Of a stretch of 64,000 bases of DNA, positions 27,018 to 40,300 are shown piece by piece. Within the stretch, counting starts at the first letter, position 1, and every line of letters starts with the position of its first letter. The notes below the pieces were generated by a model, which was not told the origin of the DNA, ran no database searches, and saw nothing but the letters and a program-made list of their open reading frames with translations. Both the position numbers and the translations under genes were made by a program. This DNA is from Mycteria americana (Eukaryota > Chordata > Aves > Ciconiiformes > Ciconiidae): contig NC_134365.1 in NCBI RefSeq assembly GCF_035582795.1, positions 137,729,077-137,793,076 of the forward strand. The letters are read 5' to 3'.

Positions 27018-29035
27018 ACCTTCACTTCAGCTGATGACATCTCAGTGTTTCATACTGTAAATGTTCACTGCCTTCATTGTAATGTTTAGCTAATGGTGTA
27101 AGATGCTGTTTGTCAGTATTACTGTTTTGCTAAGCTGCTTCATTCAGGCCTACAAGAAAAACACTCCTTTGAAAAGGGAACAAGAAACTAAAGTCCAAAA
27201 ATCATAAATGAAAAGGAATTAGATTTAACTTGACTCAGTGTCTCCCTTCACTGTGTTTATAGGAAAATTGCATTTGACTTCAATAAGTACTGTTTTTTAT
27301 AAGCAAACTTGACTTCAGGAAATAAATGCATCATTATGACGTAGCATATCTAAATGAAAAGAAACTACATGGACAACTCCAAATATGAAATGTTATGGTG
27401 TAGAAATTGTGTTTATGCAACCAAAGACTTTTGTTCATCTACGTTTCAGTCACCACTTGTGATAATTCTGCTTATTTCAGTTGATGCATAAAGATTGGAA
27501 ATACCTGTTTACTACTGAATTTGTCATTATACCAAAGAATCCTGTTAGGATCTGCATATCAAACTGGTAAAAACTGTTCAGGTGATACCGCTTGTTGCAA
27601 GAAAACTGCAGGCTGATCAACTCACTGAAATGAAGGTGTATTTAAGTTCTAGCTACCTTGAGCAAAACTCTGCAAGTTACTGTACTTAAAAGGGAATGCA
27701 TGTAGTAAAAAAAAAAAAAAAATAAATCATCCAAATAAGGAAACCATTTTTAGATCTGATATTAGCTTGCTCTGAACATAAACCCAAGAAAGGAAATAGG
27801 CATTCTGACTGTATAGAGAGGTGCATAATGAAAATTGGATACTTTTGAAGATGGGAAAGAAGGAGCTTTACAAAAGGGACTTTTTATTATTTTCTTTCAA
27901 ACTTGACAAATTAATTTGTATTTATTGGTGTTTTATAGTTATGCTTTAACAGGTGTAGAGTAGGTACCTTTAAAAAAAAAAAAGGCCACAGTAAGTGTCA
28001 ATGTCATTTTAACTGCCTATGTCAACCTTTAATGTGTGACACATCCCTTATGAAACTCCTGCGTGATGTACAGTTGAACCAACTGATTTGCAGTGAGAGC
28101 TTTTAAATATTAGATTTGTATAGTAGATTCACTGCAAATCATGTAAAGTGATACCAAGTAATATTTTGACACTTCTAGCAGACTTTCAGTAATTATAAAC
28201 TAAACCTGTTTCACTTGAGGAAACTAGATTCATGTATGCTTTTGAGGTTTGGGGAGGTAGTGCCACACTTGGGAGTAGCCAAGGTCTGCTGTGTGTCTGC
28301 CGGGTCCCTGAGCAGGTGGGGCTGTTCCCCTCTCCTCCCTCCCAGTAACTTCAGGCTAGGAGTTGATGTTTTGGCTTGTTCACTTGAGTAAGTAGTGCCA
28401 CGTTTTCACAAAAGTTAGCTTTGGCATGGTTGCTGGAAGCAGTCACACGCTGCTAGCGTAAGCACTTATGCAGCCATCTGGAGAGCTAGGCTGTGGGCTT
28501 GATGTGATCCAGGTTAAATTTAACCCACCAGGAAAGGCTCAGCGTTGCCACTTGCAGGTCCCCTGATCCAGACCCCGGTATAAATGCGTGTGGCAGCAGA
28601 AGGGCCAGCCGGGGCAGGGGTGGGCCCGCATGCTTCTGTGGCAGCACCAGGGTGGAGCCTGTGAACTCACAGTGTTAGAATTTGTCTACTTACGCCCTTT
28701 CTGGGATTTAAACATACCGGATTACTAGAGACCGTTTTTAGCCTAGGGCATGCAAAAGCAGTGGTGCGCATTTCCCCAGTGCACAACGTGCAGGGATAGA
28801 TGATGTTAAAGTGGTAGCAGAATGACCCAGTGTGTGAGATTGAACTGGTAAAATTACCTTAATTTAAGTCAAACCCGGAGCAATTTTCTATGTATTAGAC
28901 ATGTTTTTAAAGTTTACACTGTCACTTGTATGTGCTTGGCTGGATTAAGCTTTGTTGTGATTGTGACAAATAAACTGTTTGACCTCTGTCTGTCACATTG
29001 GTTTAGTTGTAATAAATGTCCATTTTTACACCATT
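27018..29035 (+). other. AP1S2: AP1S2 3' UTR (end inferred)
   Basis: No open frame. AATAAA hexamers at 28969-28974 and 29011-29016 are followed by T/GT-rich sequence, suggesting cleavage near 28990 or 29035. Earlier AATAAA copies around 27321 and 27721 could give shorter forms. A GC-rich patch lies at about 28260-28640. The end is an inference from signals alone. Confidence 0.65.
28969..29016 (+). terminator. AP1S2: paired polyadenylation signals of AP1S2
   Basis: Two AATAAA hexamers 42 nt apart, followed by TTGTGTTTATATG-type U/GU-rich sequence. Best candidates for the distal AP1S2 poly(A) sites. Confidence 0.65.
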
Positions 29036-32000
29036 GCTTTGTGTTTATATGTAATTAGTTCTGGTTTTTGCACAGGAAAGAAGAGGCTACTCAGTGCTAG
29101 CTTAAAAAAAAGGGAAATTTTATTACAGTGCTTAAGCTGTTCTTGAGCACTTTATTAAAAAACGTGAGTATACTGTGTCCAAGATCAGTTATTTACATCC
29201 ATTTAAATTGTACAGAAAGCAATAAATTAGCAAGTTTTTGGAAGGCTTACCACATTAAACATGAAATTTATTAAAGTGGATGTTAAACTGATGCGGTAGT
29301 GCCACTTCATTTGAAAATTAAAACAAACCACATGTTGATCGAGAGAGGGTTCTGGATAATACAAACTCAATATTCAGTTCCTTGAATGCAATTATGAGCA
29401 AGTCAATGCAACGTTCACAATCCTCATCTCAACCAAAAATTTCTCAGATTAATCTGTTCTTCAGCTTTCTAAAAGAACTGAACTGGTTGATGTTATCAGC
29501 AAAAGCACAGGAAGACTTACCATCTTAGGGCATTTCTTCATCTATCATGAAATAAAATTTTGTTTCTTGAATTTCCTGTCTTACGGGGAAGGGGTGGGGG
29601 GGAGGAGCTAAAGAATCAGTAAGAATTTCTGGATTGCTTAGGCAAGTGATTGTTGGCTTGAGTGTCGTCACTTCATTGCTGAATCTTAGTCTTGAACTGG
29701 AAGAGGCCTTCCTAAACATCTGCTGTTCCTTTTGCATTAATGCCATGATGATGGTCATTGCCCTGTGGCTGCCTGTGTTAAGTTACCATGTTGTGCCATG
29801 GGTTACACTTGTACAGCTTGCTTTGTAATCAGTCTCATAGTCCACTGAAGTGTAACTTGTCTATGTTATCTCTTTCTTTTTTAATCATAGATAGATACTG
29901 AATTCAGCTGATACATCAGCACTGAATAGAAGGGTGTGTGGAAGAATAGGGGTTTATTTTAATTACAACGAACTTACACTGAAAGCAAAATCAGCTGCAC
30001 TCTTTAGATGATGTAAGAAAGTAAATTAAGCTTTTAAGTTATTAACTAGCATAGACTTTCATGTTTTGTAAGAAGTGCTGATCCAGGACAGGAAGCAATA
30101 GCATCTTTAAGCAGGCTCTTGCATTTCTTTTGAAAAAATATTATTTAGCACACAGGAATGTCACTGTAAACTTCAGGGCAATTTCTGATACACTGAATGT
30201 GTTAATGCAAAACTGAATCTGAGAAAGACATGCTATCATCAAAGGACATAAAGCTGGGAAGCTACTTGGGCTGCATTGCAGACCATCTGCCCTGTAGGCA
30301 AGGGACGGGCCAGAGAGGAAAGGCCTTTTCACGTGCGCTTGTTCCCCCTCGGTGACAAAGGAGGGCCTTGCATTCAGCGCGTGGACGCGCGCTACGCCTT
30401 CTCACCACCCCATGATGGTGGTTCGCTACTCCGCACAGGCAGAAAGGGCGAGCGCATGGAAGCAGCCGCCAGCCAGAACTGGAGGGCACGCTGCTGCCGG
30501 GGGGCAAGCCCGCTTCCCAGCTGCCTAAGCGCTGCCAGGCGGTAATACTTGCTGCTGGTGCTTCCCACCACACTGCCATGACTCCCCTTCTGCCGCTGGA
30601 AAAAAGCGACCTTACTGCCCAGCTCGGCTGTGTTCCTGCTCCCCACCCTGACTGCGAAAGGAGCTGTCTGGCAGGCCCTGCAGGAGGGGCCCCGCTGCTG
30701 CCCTAACCAACTTCTTGCAGCAGTGTGTGAACGCCTGCTTTCATAAGCACTCTGAAGCACCTCAGTGATCTTGCAGAATTCACTGTTGCAAAAAAGAATT
30801 TTGAAAGCCACTGCCTTTAAGCAGTCATTAAAAACAAAACAAAACTTGGCTGATATTAATTCACTTTATAAGGTCCTTTTCTGTGGAATACGCAGAATAA
30901 CACGCAGCGAGAACAAGCTATTCCTTGCAAATTTAAATCCTTTCTGTGTTCTGGGGCTTCTCCCCTTTGGAAAAAAAAGAATTAAGCTTAACGTTTAAGA
31001 AATTCTAGTCTCTTTGTCTCTTCAGAATAAATAGCTCACTCAGCTAATAAGGAAACACAAAACCATGCATATAACACTACTTAAGATTATGAAGTAGGGA
31101 AACAATACTGAAATACATGAACTCTGAAGTCAGAAAACTGGTTGAATTCCAGGTTTCATGCTAACAAATGCAAACTAAATGTCAGATCTACAGCACTCCA
31201 TTTCTGTGTAATAAACAGACTGCATGTGAAAGTGAATGATAGTTACAGCTACCAGTCCTACACTGCACAGATACAGCCAGTAAGGTTGGGTCCAGACCTC
31301 AAGAAAGCAAGCTGAAGCTTCAGCCATTATAGTAGCAGAAATAAAGTATATTTAAATTTTTACATGCATCTCTGCGCAAATCTTTTTTTTCTTAATTATA
31401 AGAACTTTTTTTTAAAAAAATACAGCAGCTCAGCTTCCCAGATCCCATTACAAAATTGTGGGGACAAGGAGCCCAATTACCTGTGGAATTCTCACGTGGG
31501 TCTTAGTTGGCACTTGGTTTCTAATCCTACAGAGGCCTACTTTGCTTATTTCACCCGGCTGGTCGCAGGTTCCCACCACCCCTTCCACCACTTCGTTTGC
31601 GCTCAGTACCTGATTTCGCTCAGATAACGCTCAGCGATAGCCTGCTGCACGGCACAGGGTGTACAACGTACTACAGATGGCGTAAGTCAACTCTTCCACC
31701 CCAGAGCCTTAACCAGCAGGCTAGCCAGCCAGCACGAGTTGTGGGACGCATGGCAGCACCAGTGGAAGGAAGATGTCATGGGCCTGCTGGTAGCACGTCT
31801 CAGCAAGTAGGAAATGCCAGTTCAGTTCTCCTCCAGGGAACTGAACCAGAGTTTGCCACATTCTGCACAAGTGACCCAACTAGACAAGTGAGCATCTATG
31901 AAAAAATAGAAACCTAGGGGAAAATCTGTCTGGAAGGTCTAGTCAGAAAAAGATACATTATGAGAAACCGGTGGTCACAAATTTCTCAAATAGAATTTAA

Positions 32001-33690
32001 AACTTAGTGCTGTCTACTCTTGGAAATACGCTTTTCAAACAAAGTTATTACTTCAAAAGTTATGCTATTAAATTACAATCCTATATCTGTTAATAACTAA
32101 AACATTTAATGAAATTAACTAAGCTACAATTCTGCCTACAGTTATGACAATATATAGTGAAAGTCGGGTTTGAACTGAACATCAATATATAGCACTTTTG
32201 TTGTATTACTCCATATTGGACAACAGTTACACATGAAAGAAGGAAAATGTATAATCAGCATGCTAGGTGCAGTATGCATTTAGAAAAGCAAAAATATATA
32301 TATTATATCCAGAAGCAATGTTCACCCACTCTTAACTATCTTGGGGAAAAAACATTCTTGCTGTGAGGAATGCTATCGTAAAGTTCGGATATCCAGATTT
32401 TCTACAGGACTTTATGTTGTATTGTTGGAGTCATAATGGATATTTATTTGGGAGCACTTCATGTCTACTTTAGGCTTCTAACTTAGGTGGTCTGAACTGT
32501 ACTCTGAAGGCAGGAGCCCAAGTTCTTTGGAGAGGCTAAAGAGAGGGAGGTATCTCTGCAGACCGTTCAGGGCACCTGCACCTTCAGTGCCACAAACCGC
32601 TCTCTCCAAGCGTCTCAGGACACCTAGGTGCCTCAGTGAAATAACTGAAGTTAAGCAGCATGAGGTACAGTCCATCTAACAGCACAAACTTGCATTTAAA
32701 AGTGAATAAATATTGGTAAGGATTTATCTAATTGCAGGTACTTTGCTAATACAGCTATCATTTCAAAAAGGTTTTGTGCTGATAACTTCATTTTTATGTA
32801 CCGTACTCTCCACCTTGACCGTAGGGAAGCTAGGCAGTAGGGTGCCTTAAACTGTTTGTAAAATAAGCCTAAAAAGGCTTTAAGTCAAGTCCCCCTCTCC
32901 AAAAAAAACTAAAGTATTTTTTCAGGTATAAAACCTTCAGTTTCTTTAGCCACTCTGCAACCATCTTGAGCCTTCACAACTACATACATGCACCTTCAGT
33001 TACCAGCTGTACACTTTTCTACCACTCCACCACAGGTTAGGCAGGTTGTTTCCAACTACTCATGGTACGCAACCAAGAGGTATGCAAAGTATTTTCTGTC
33101 CTCACTCGAGGATTACAAGTGCATGGTCCCCGCTCTTACTTGAGGATTAAGGTACTGAATAAATTGATTGTTTTTCTGTGTACTTCCTAGTTAGCTTTAG
33201 TCTACTGGAATCCCTACAGGCAATTAGCTCAGCAGCTTAGGGGAGAGAGAAAAATCCAACACTTATGACCACAAAGCTCCTACTGGGCAAGTATTGTACA
33301 ATCAAACAGTGATGTCTTTTAGATCCCTTTTCTCCAACTCATAACATGATTATATTTACTTTGTCTAGAAAGAGATTTCCCATAAACAGACGGAAAATAT
33401 AAATGGCAGTCTTCTACACAGACTTCAATTTGCAGTATGCTGTGGTGTGAATTTACAGCACACTGGCTGTTCTGTACTAACTCCTTACAGGGACAGTAAA
33501 CACTTAACACACACGTAACACAGAAATAAGCATATACCAAATAAGCTTTACTTCTCTTTCTATTTGTACTCAGTATGCATCCAGATGTTGCAGCAGTTCA
33601 GAGGGACAGAGTAGCTAGAGTACTTGACATTCACACCTTATATAGGACTTAAACTTTTAATTTTCTGAAGCTTAGCACACAATAAACTAG
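29036..33690. other. convergent intergenic spacer AP1S2/ZRSR2
   Basis: About 4.6 kb between the two converging 3' ends. No conserved coding sequence or transposon recognised. The stretch 30250-30750 is much richer in GC and CpG than its surroundings and has overlapping reading frames up to 139 codons that look like composition effects; 31430-31920 is moderately GC-rich. Confidence 0.7.
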
Positions 33691-33695
33691 GTTCC

Positions 33696-33737
33696 TTTAT
33701 TAGGAAGAAACATTTTAATGTGCAAGAACACTTTATT
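33696..33737 (-). terminator. ZRSR2: ZRSR2 polyadenylation signals
   Basis: On the minus strand AATAAA occurs at 33737-33732, about 90 nt past the stop codon, and again at 33701-33696, followed by GT-rich GTTTATTGTGTG. This gives a short 3' UTR of about 110-150 nt. Confidence 0.75.
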
Positions 33738-33824
33738 TGAGTTTCAAATATATCTGGTGCCCTATTGGAAAGATTTCTTTGTCAGCTCTATGTTTGATCA
33801 ACTAGCAACTTCTAAAAGTAATTC

Positions 33825-34306
33825 TCACTTTGTTTTGGGAGTTTCACTATTTTTTCCTCTGCTGCTCGATCTCTTTTTACCCCTGCTCCTGGATCGAGAG
33901 GAACTCCGACTTCTGCTCCTACTGCGTGTTCGACTATGACTTCTGCTGCGACTGCGGCCTCTCCTCTTTCTCCCCCTGCTGCGAGACCTCCTCCTTTCTC
34001 GACTTCTTGACCTGCCAGACCGGCGCCTTCTCTTGTTTTTGCGGCGATTCTTTTTTCTCTCAGACTCTCCATTTCTCCGGTAAGAATGATCTGGGCTTGG
34101 GCTGCCTCTCCTCCTTGACCGGCTGTAATAGTCATCACGATGGCTCGTTCTGTTTCTCCTTTCAGAGTTTTTAGACAACTGATTAGTCCGTTCAGGAGAA
34201 ATACGTATGTCTCTATTGGCCTCCCAAAACTCATTGTTTGGATTTTTGAATACATGAAGAAAGTTGCAGTGTTTCCCTCTTGGACACTTCTGCCTTTCAA
34301 ATAAGC
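33825..34306 (-). CDS. ZRSR2: ZRSR2 exon 11 (zinc finger 2 and RS domain)
   Basis: 482 nt. Acceptor TTGCAG at 34309-34307; starts by completing a Gly codon, then [19 protein letters not shown], which finishes the second C3H1 finger. From about 34110 down to 33830 the product is almost all Arg, Ser, Lys and Gly in RS/SR dipeptides, the usual splicing-factor interaction and phosphorylation domain. Ends SETPKTK, TGA at 33827-33825. The antisense frames across it are composition shadows. Confidence 0.97.
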
Positions 34307-37300
34307 CTGCAACAGATTAGGGTTTGCTTTTTTATGAACCAGACCTATTAAATCTCTTTCTTCATTATTTTCCTACTGGAAAGAAACTTACTAAACTGAA
34401 TTTTGCTTCTTCAAACAGAAAAACATGCATCTGACCACCTATCAATTTAATTCCCGCAACATTATTTTTCAATATGTACTTTTCTTGGAATTAACTTTAA
34501 CAGCTATGAAGGTTTTAGCTTAAAACAATTTTCATAAATAATGTTACTACCTTAATCTAAGAATGTAAATATAGATAAGTCAAATGTGATAGTTACTGCT
34601 AAGAACTGTTGATGGTTCAGAAACTGCTGTTGCTTTTTAAAGAGATAAATTACTACTTCCTGTAGTTCCACCTTAAGATTATTATTTCCAAAGCTAGGAT
34701 CCAAACTTTCTTTTCCAGTCCAAGGCAAATCCACTAGAACGATTCAGACACTTACGTGACATGGTGTGAATATTCCTTTTCTTTCCTAGATCTACACAAG
34801 CAAGTTAGCATATTTGTCTTCCAAACAGAAATGAACTGCAACATTAGGCAGATCTGAAAGCCACAGGCTAATTCCCTCTTTTTCACTTCCATAAGTACTC
34901 TTTCAATAAAACACATTCTCTTTTCCAAGTGTTTATGTGACTCACCACATATAGCAGTTTTCCACCTTGTCACAGGACAAAATTCACAATGAAGCTGTCG
35001 GCCTGCATACCATCGTCCACTGAATAGCGCAAGAGCTGCCTGACAGTCCTTCTCCCTTTAAAAAGTAAAAATCACACATAGCATTATCATCATACAATCA
35101 TTTAAGATGTTACTTACCAATTTTAGGCTCCCATTACAGTATGAGAATTAATCACTTGGATTATACAAACAGTGTTCACCGTTCTAAAACTTAGTAAGAT
35201 TGTGAGTACTTACGACTGATACTGGACATACACATTTCCTCGCAGGTGAGGCTCATAGTTGCAACTGACCTAAGGGGATGGAAACATTAAGTTAGTGCAA
35301 TGGAAGGTTTATGCTATACAGCAGCTCACGCATGTTGAGATGGCAGCCATTCCGATTTATGACAGCTCATCAATAGGAACTTACACGTGATTTTCTTCTG
35401 AACACTTAGTTTTAGCCAAATAAAAGGTTTTGAAGAAAAAAAAAAAAAAAGGAAAAAAAGTGCCCTTCTGGCTTATGTTTGACTGTTTCCAGCATTATGC
35501 TTTGATTAAAACTGGGATCTCTGCTTCACTTAGTCCACAAGACAGCTTGTACTCAATTGTCTCGCACTTGTCTGGGCCAACCCTACTGTGCAACAGCCAA
35601 ATCCTGCTCTGAAAACAATTAGTAGTATCCTCATGTGGAAATGTGGGATTCATTATCGTAAGAGAATCTTCAGAGCAATTTTGCTTCACAGCATCCCTGT
35701 GAGATGAGTTAGAAAAGCTGAAGTCACTCGCTTTCACTGTACAGTTACGACACACCTTTTTTTCATAATAATTTAGCAAAGTATATCTAAAGCTGTCAAA
35801 AATACACAATTTAACTTCCAAAAGCTTGTTGCTAGTTACAAAGAATTCTGAAACAGGCAGGCCCAAGCAGGCTAGAACCCAGTTCTCCAGGGCAGAACTG
35901 TGAGCCCAGTCTCTTTTGCCCCCAGGCCTCTTCTGATATCCGCACCAAAGGAGGCAAGTGGCTCTTTTCATCGCTGAACCCTGACTGGCCCTCAGAGAGT
36001 ACCTCTCTGTGCACTGGGTTAGGCAGGGGCTTCAGACACAACAACAAGCAGTTGTATAATTAAATATTACAGAATAAGCAGTCAAACTATTTGAGATAAA
36101 CAACATCAACACAAGAACAAGCAAGAATGATTTTGCCACGGACACTTTTGGGTGGGAAAAGAAGTGTGTTTTGTAAGGATCTGCCAGATTCTGGAGTAGC
36201 TTCCCAGAAAGAAGAATAAAACCTTGGGCTACATTGGAACAGGAAGTCAGCTGGAAGAGGGGGTGTGTATAATCTGATTCTAAATGGTAGCAGAGACTCA
36301 ACTAAATCACAGCTAAGATCCTTGCAGCCAACACGTAATTTCTAAGCATCTCTAATATAATGAAAATGCCCAGGAGAATCATATTACAGTTGCACAATTA
36401 CTTCAGAAGCTAAGAAATGCCACACTAAAAGCTCTTACCCCATTATTAGTCGTAGGGACCCAAGTGTGTGCAACTTAGCACAGCTGCATATAACAACGAT
36501 GATACGAAGTCGAGGATGAGTTTGATGGTATGACAGCACTTCAACCCACACTCCACTGGGAATCTACATCCCGCCTTCTAGGATGGAGCACGGCTTGCTA
36601 ATATCCCATGAGTCAAAATACGGAGGGGATAGCCCTCCAAACAAGTGAAGGTTTCTTACCTATAAAGCTCATTAGACAACTATTGAAAATTCACTTTTTC
36701 TACTTTCCTCTTGCTTGAAATGCTAATACAATCTCAGTTCTGAGGCAGCTGTCCGTAGATGGAAACAAAAGGAGAAAATGCACCGCGTGCCTCCTGGTGA
36801 CTGCAGAAAAGCAGGAATGGCAAGCAGAAAGGGATGCTGCAGTAGGTTCTGCTACAAGGAGATTTAACCATCTATGCTGCATATTTTGGGGCAACATGGG
36901 ACTGTTAACACACATCATTCATCTCCGAGGTCTTCATTTACAGGTCCCTCTTTTTCCCCCCCCGATAAGAAATCATAAATGGGAAGAATTCAGGAAAGAA
37001 CACTGAGCAAACCAATGCAGAAACTAAGGGTGGATGGCAAATCTCAACACCATTTACGTAACTTACCTTTTTATAATTCCTCCTACTGAAATATCTACTA
37101 CCTTTTCAGTTCAGTGTCATTTGATTTTATTTTATCCAACCAGTCCTAAAATGAGATTGTTTGGGTGTATACTCCAAATACATTTTATACTCCCACTATT
37201 TCATTCCTTAGGCCCAAATACAATAGCCCAGATACATTTGTACTGTCTAACAGTCTTAGTGGACCCTCTGGGGCTTCTCACGGGCTAAGTAAAGAAAGGA

Positions 37301-40300
37301 CTGTGAGGTAAGTGGACTGTTGAGCAGTATGAATAACTTGCAACATAAAAGCACAAGCTTTTATAACACTTCAGGGGCACTGGAGAGAAGATTCACCCAG
37401 AGTAAGACAATGCTCTGTAACAGCAGTGACAGGTTTACAGGTGACATGAGAGATACATAGTTTGCTGTAAGGACACTCTATAGTTCTCTAATGTACGTGG
37501 GATTTAGCTAGGGCATGCTGGACAGAATTCCTGTTAAGGCTACTAAAACACAACTAATGTGGTATATGTTACGTATTTAAAAAGCATATTTAACAAGCGT
37601 AACAAACGTATTTAACACTCAGATGCATACCTTGAATTGAACAACCTTCCCCACATTCTGAAACTCAGGGAGCACGTCCTCATAGAACTCCAGGAACTGC
37701 TGGTAGGTCTCCTCATCACTGTACTCAAGACTCGCATCTGTGTCATAGTCATCTCTCCGGCACTGCTCCATGCCAAAAGTAATGAACATCCCTCGGACGA
37801 GTAGTGTCTTACTAGATGTTGGATAGTTATGCTTGCGAGAACACCTGGACATTTGTAGTGAAGAAAGAAAAGTGACAACATCAGCACTTTCAGCAGAAGA
37901 TGCACTTGTTGAAACTTCAAACGCTTGCCATTTTGAGTAACAGCTATTACAAAAGAAAAATCCGTTAGAGGAAGATCAACATATTTAAACAAATCTTTTG
38001 GAAGTGAGTTTGCGTATAATCTTAATGCTTTCTGCCATGCATAAATACATTCTTGCTGAAGAAAAGCACGTCTGCAAAAGCTATAGATACCAGTAACACA
38101 ACAAGAGCTAAAGTAATTTCTTTTAGGCTACTAGGGTTAAATGTGTTCTCCATTTCTGAAGGGCTTTACAGAAAGACTACTGACAATCTTTTAAGACATT
38201 TTAAAGCAAGTCCCTGCTCTTCTTTTTGCAAACTGAACAACTTTTACTGAAGTTGTTCTCATCATATGGGGGAGCAGGGAGGGAGGGAAGGCACATTTAG
38301 ACCTGAAGCTGGATGAGTATGAGATGGATATTTTTCCACTTTTAAAAAGATGCTTCTTATAAGTAAGTCTTATCTTAATCTGCAACTTCTCGGCAGCCAT
38401 AAAGTATTAGATCTCCCTCACCGTCTATCATATTCAGGCTGCCTCCCTCACATGCTGAAATACAGTTCTTCCCCACAAACCTTTAGGTTCAGTAAGAACA
38501 CAGATGTTAGCCTCCATGTTTATTTCACGGTGCTTTATGATCTCCGTTTCAAACACTTCCCCGAGCAACTGGGTCATGCACTCTCCAACACATTTCTCCT
38601 TTTTATGACATGATCAGAAAAATAGTCAGACTAGTATACTCTCTTTATCTAGCACTGGCAAAGCACAGACAAATTGGAGGGAGGTCAGGTCTCAAAATAG
38701 GCAATTACAACCGAGACTTCAGATAGGAAGTTTCTTTCTGCATCCAGTCAGTCAGAAATTGACTCTCACTTTCTGGTTGGCACCTTAGACTTCAAAAAAC
38801 AAACAACAAAAAACAAAACTCCAAAACTAAAACTGGAGACAATTAATTTGATTTTTTTTTTTTTTTTTACATTTTAGAAGCAGCTTCATTTCACTGTTCT
38901 ATTTGAATGATAGAACTCAAAATATTATACCCAACCATTATTGTCTGTATACAAAATGATTATAGCACATGACAGAACAAAAGGAACCCCAAGGAAAATG
39001 AATGACCCAAAACTCAGTATTACTACAAAATATTAGGGTTTGAATTACTGGGCAAGTTAATAACGGTGAACTCAGCCAGTTTTAGCTTCTTCAAGACATA
39101 GTGAGCTTTGACAAGATTCAACAATTACTTTACTGATAACATTGGCTCTCGATTTTTCACCATCATGGTCCATTTCAGCTTCCAACCCATTCTTCCAGTC
39201 CTCATCCTAGCTGTACCTCAGTCCTTCAACTTATGGTCAACACCAGAGGTTAAAATGACCAGAATGTGAAGGAAGCAGGTATGTGAGGAGGAGGAAGGAA
39301 GACGAAGGAGAGGTAGCCGAGATCAACAACTACAGGTGAGAGTAGGGCAGAATATGATATTTCTCAGTATTTATCTACCAAGCCCATTCATAGTTCAAAG
39401 CAAAACTGATTTTTATCCAATCCATAATTAATCCAAGGAGGTAACCTCCATTAAATACCACTGAAACAAAAATACTGCAAAGATTACAAAGAAATCAGCA
39501 TTTGAAAAGCAAAAATGCTGCCTGCAGTGAAATAGCTGCCCAAAGTTTTATTTAGGAATTCAACACATATTTCAGAACAGAAAAAAGATGAGGACTTGAA
39601 GCTTCCACAGGGTTGAATTATCATATAATTATCCACAATATACATCACACTAAAACAAATTACTTCTAGGATAAAGAAAACTACAATAGATGGACCACAT
39701 ATGGTTCAGTTATACAAGTTAGTGAAATAGCCTTACTAGTTTATGCTGAAGATTCATGTAATAAGTATCAGAGTCTTTCCCTGCTAAGCTATTTTTCCTC
39801 CTTAACACACACAAAAATTCAGGGATTATCTAGCCAGATATTGCATTTGGGTAATCATCTTTAATAGTCACCAATGAACATGTACTCCATGAACCCATTT
39901 ATACTTTATGCTTCCTCTATGTCCTCTGGCAACAAGTTTCGCCATTTGTTTCATATGAGAAAGTACTTTTTTTTTTTTTTTTAAAGCTGGTAAACACTCA
40001 GGGACACCTAATTAAACTATTTCATAACAAAAGCAAATAATCCTTCCCATCCTGCTCAGGAGTTCAACGTTCATCTGCCACAGCCCTCTTCCATCATCTC
40101 TTTCAAAGCAGAGTCTGGACTAGTTAGCCACTCCTCCTAGAGAAGCTGTTCTCTGATCATCTTGTTATCCTTCTCTCTTCTTGCCTTTTACTATACTCTC
40201 TTTCTGAGATAGGGAACACACCCATAACAGTATAAAAAAAAAAATCAAGAATGAATGTATCATGCATTTAAACAGTATAAAACAGGAGAATTCTGGAAGC

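Noticed and set aside
30392-30811. 139-codon minus-strand frame in the convergent spacer
   Set aside because: Sits in a GC-rich patch with competing frames on the other strand and no domain. Kept only as a composition anomaly.
33830-34174. 114-codon plus-strand frame rich in Cys, Phe and Ser
   Set aside because: It is the antisense shadow of the Arg/Ser repeat of ZRSR2 exon 11.
35495-35971. 158-codon minus-strand frame in ZRSR2 intron 8
   Set aside because: No recognisable domain, no match to ZRSR2, and adjacent exons splice past it in frame. Could be part of an old repeat, but I cannot support a gene.
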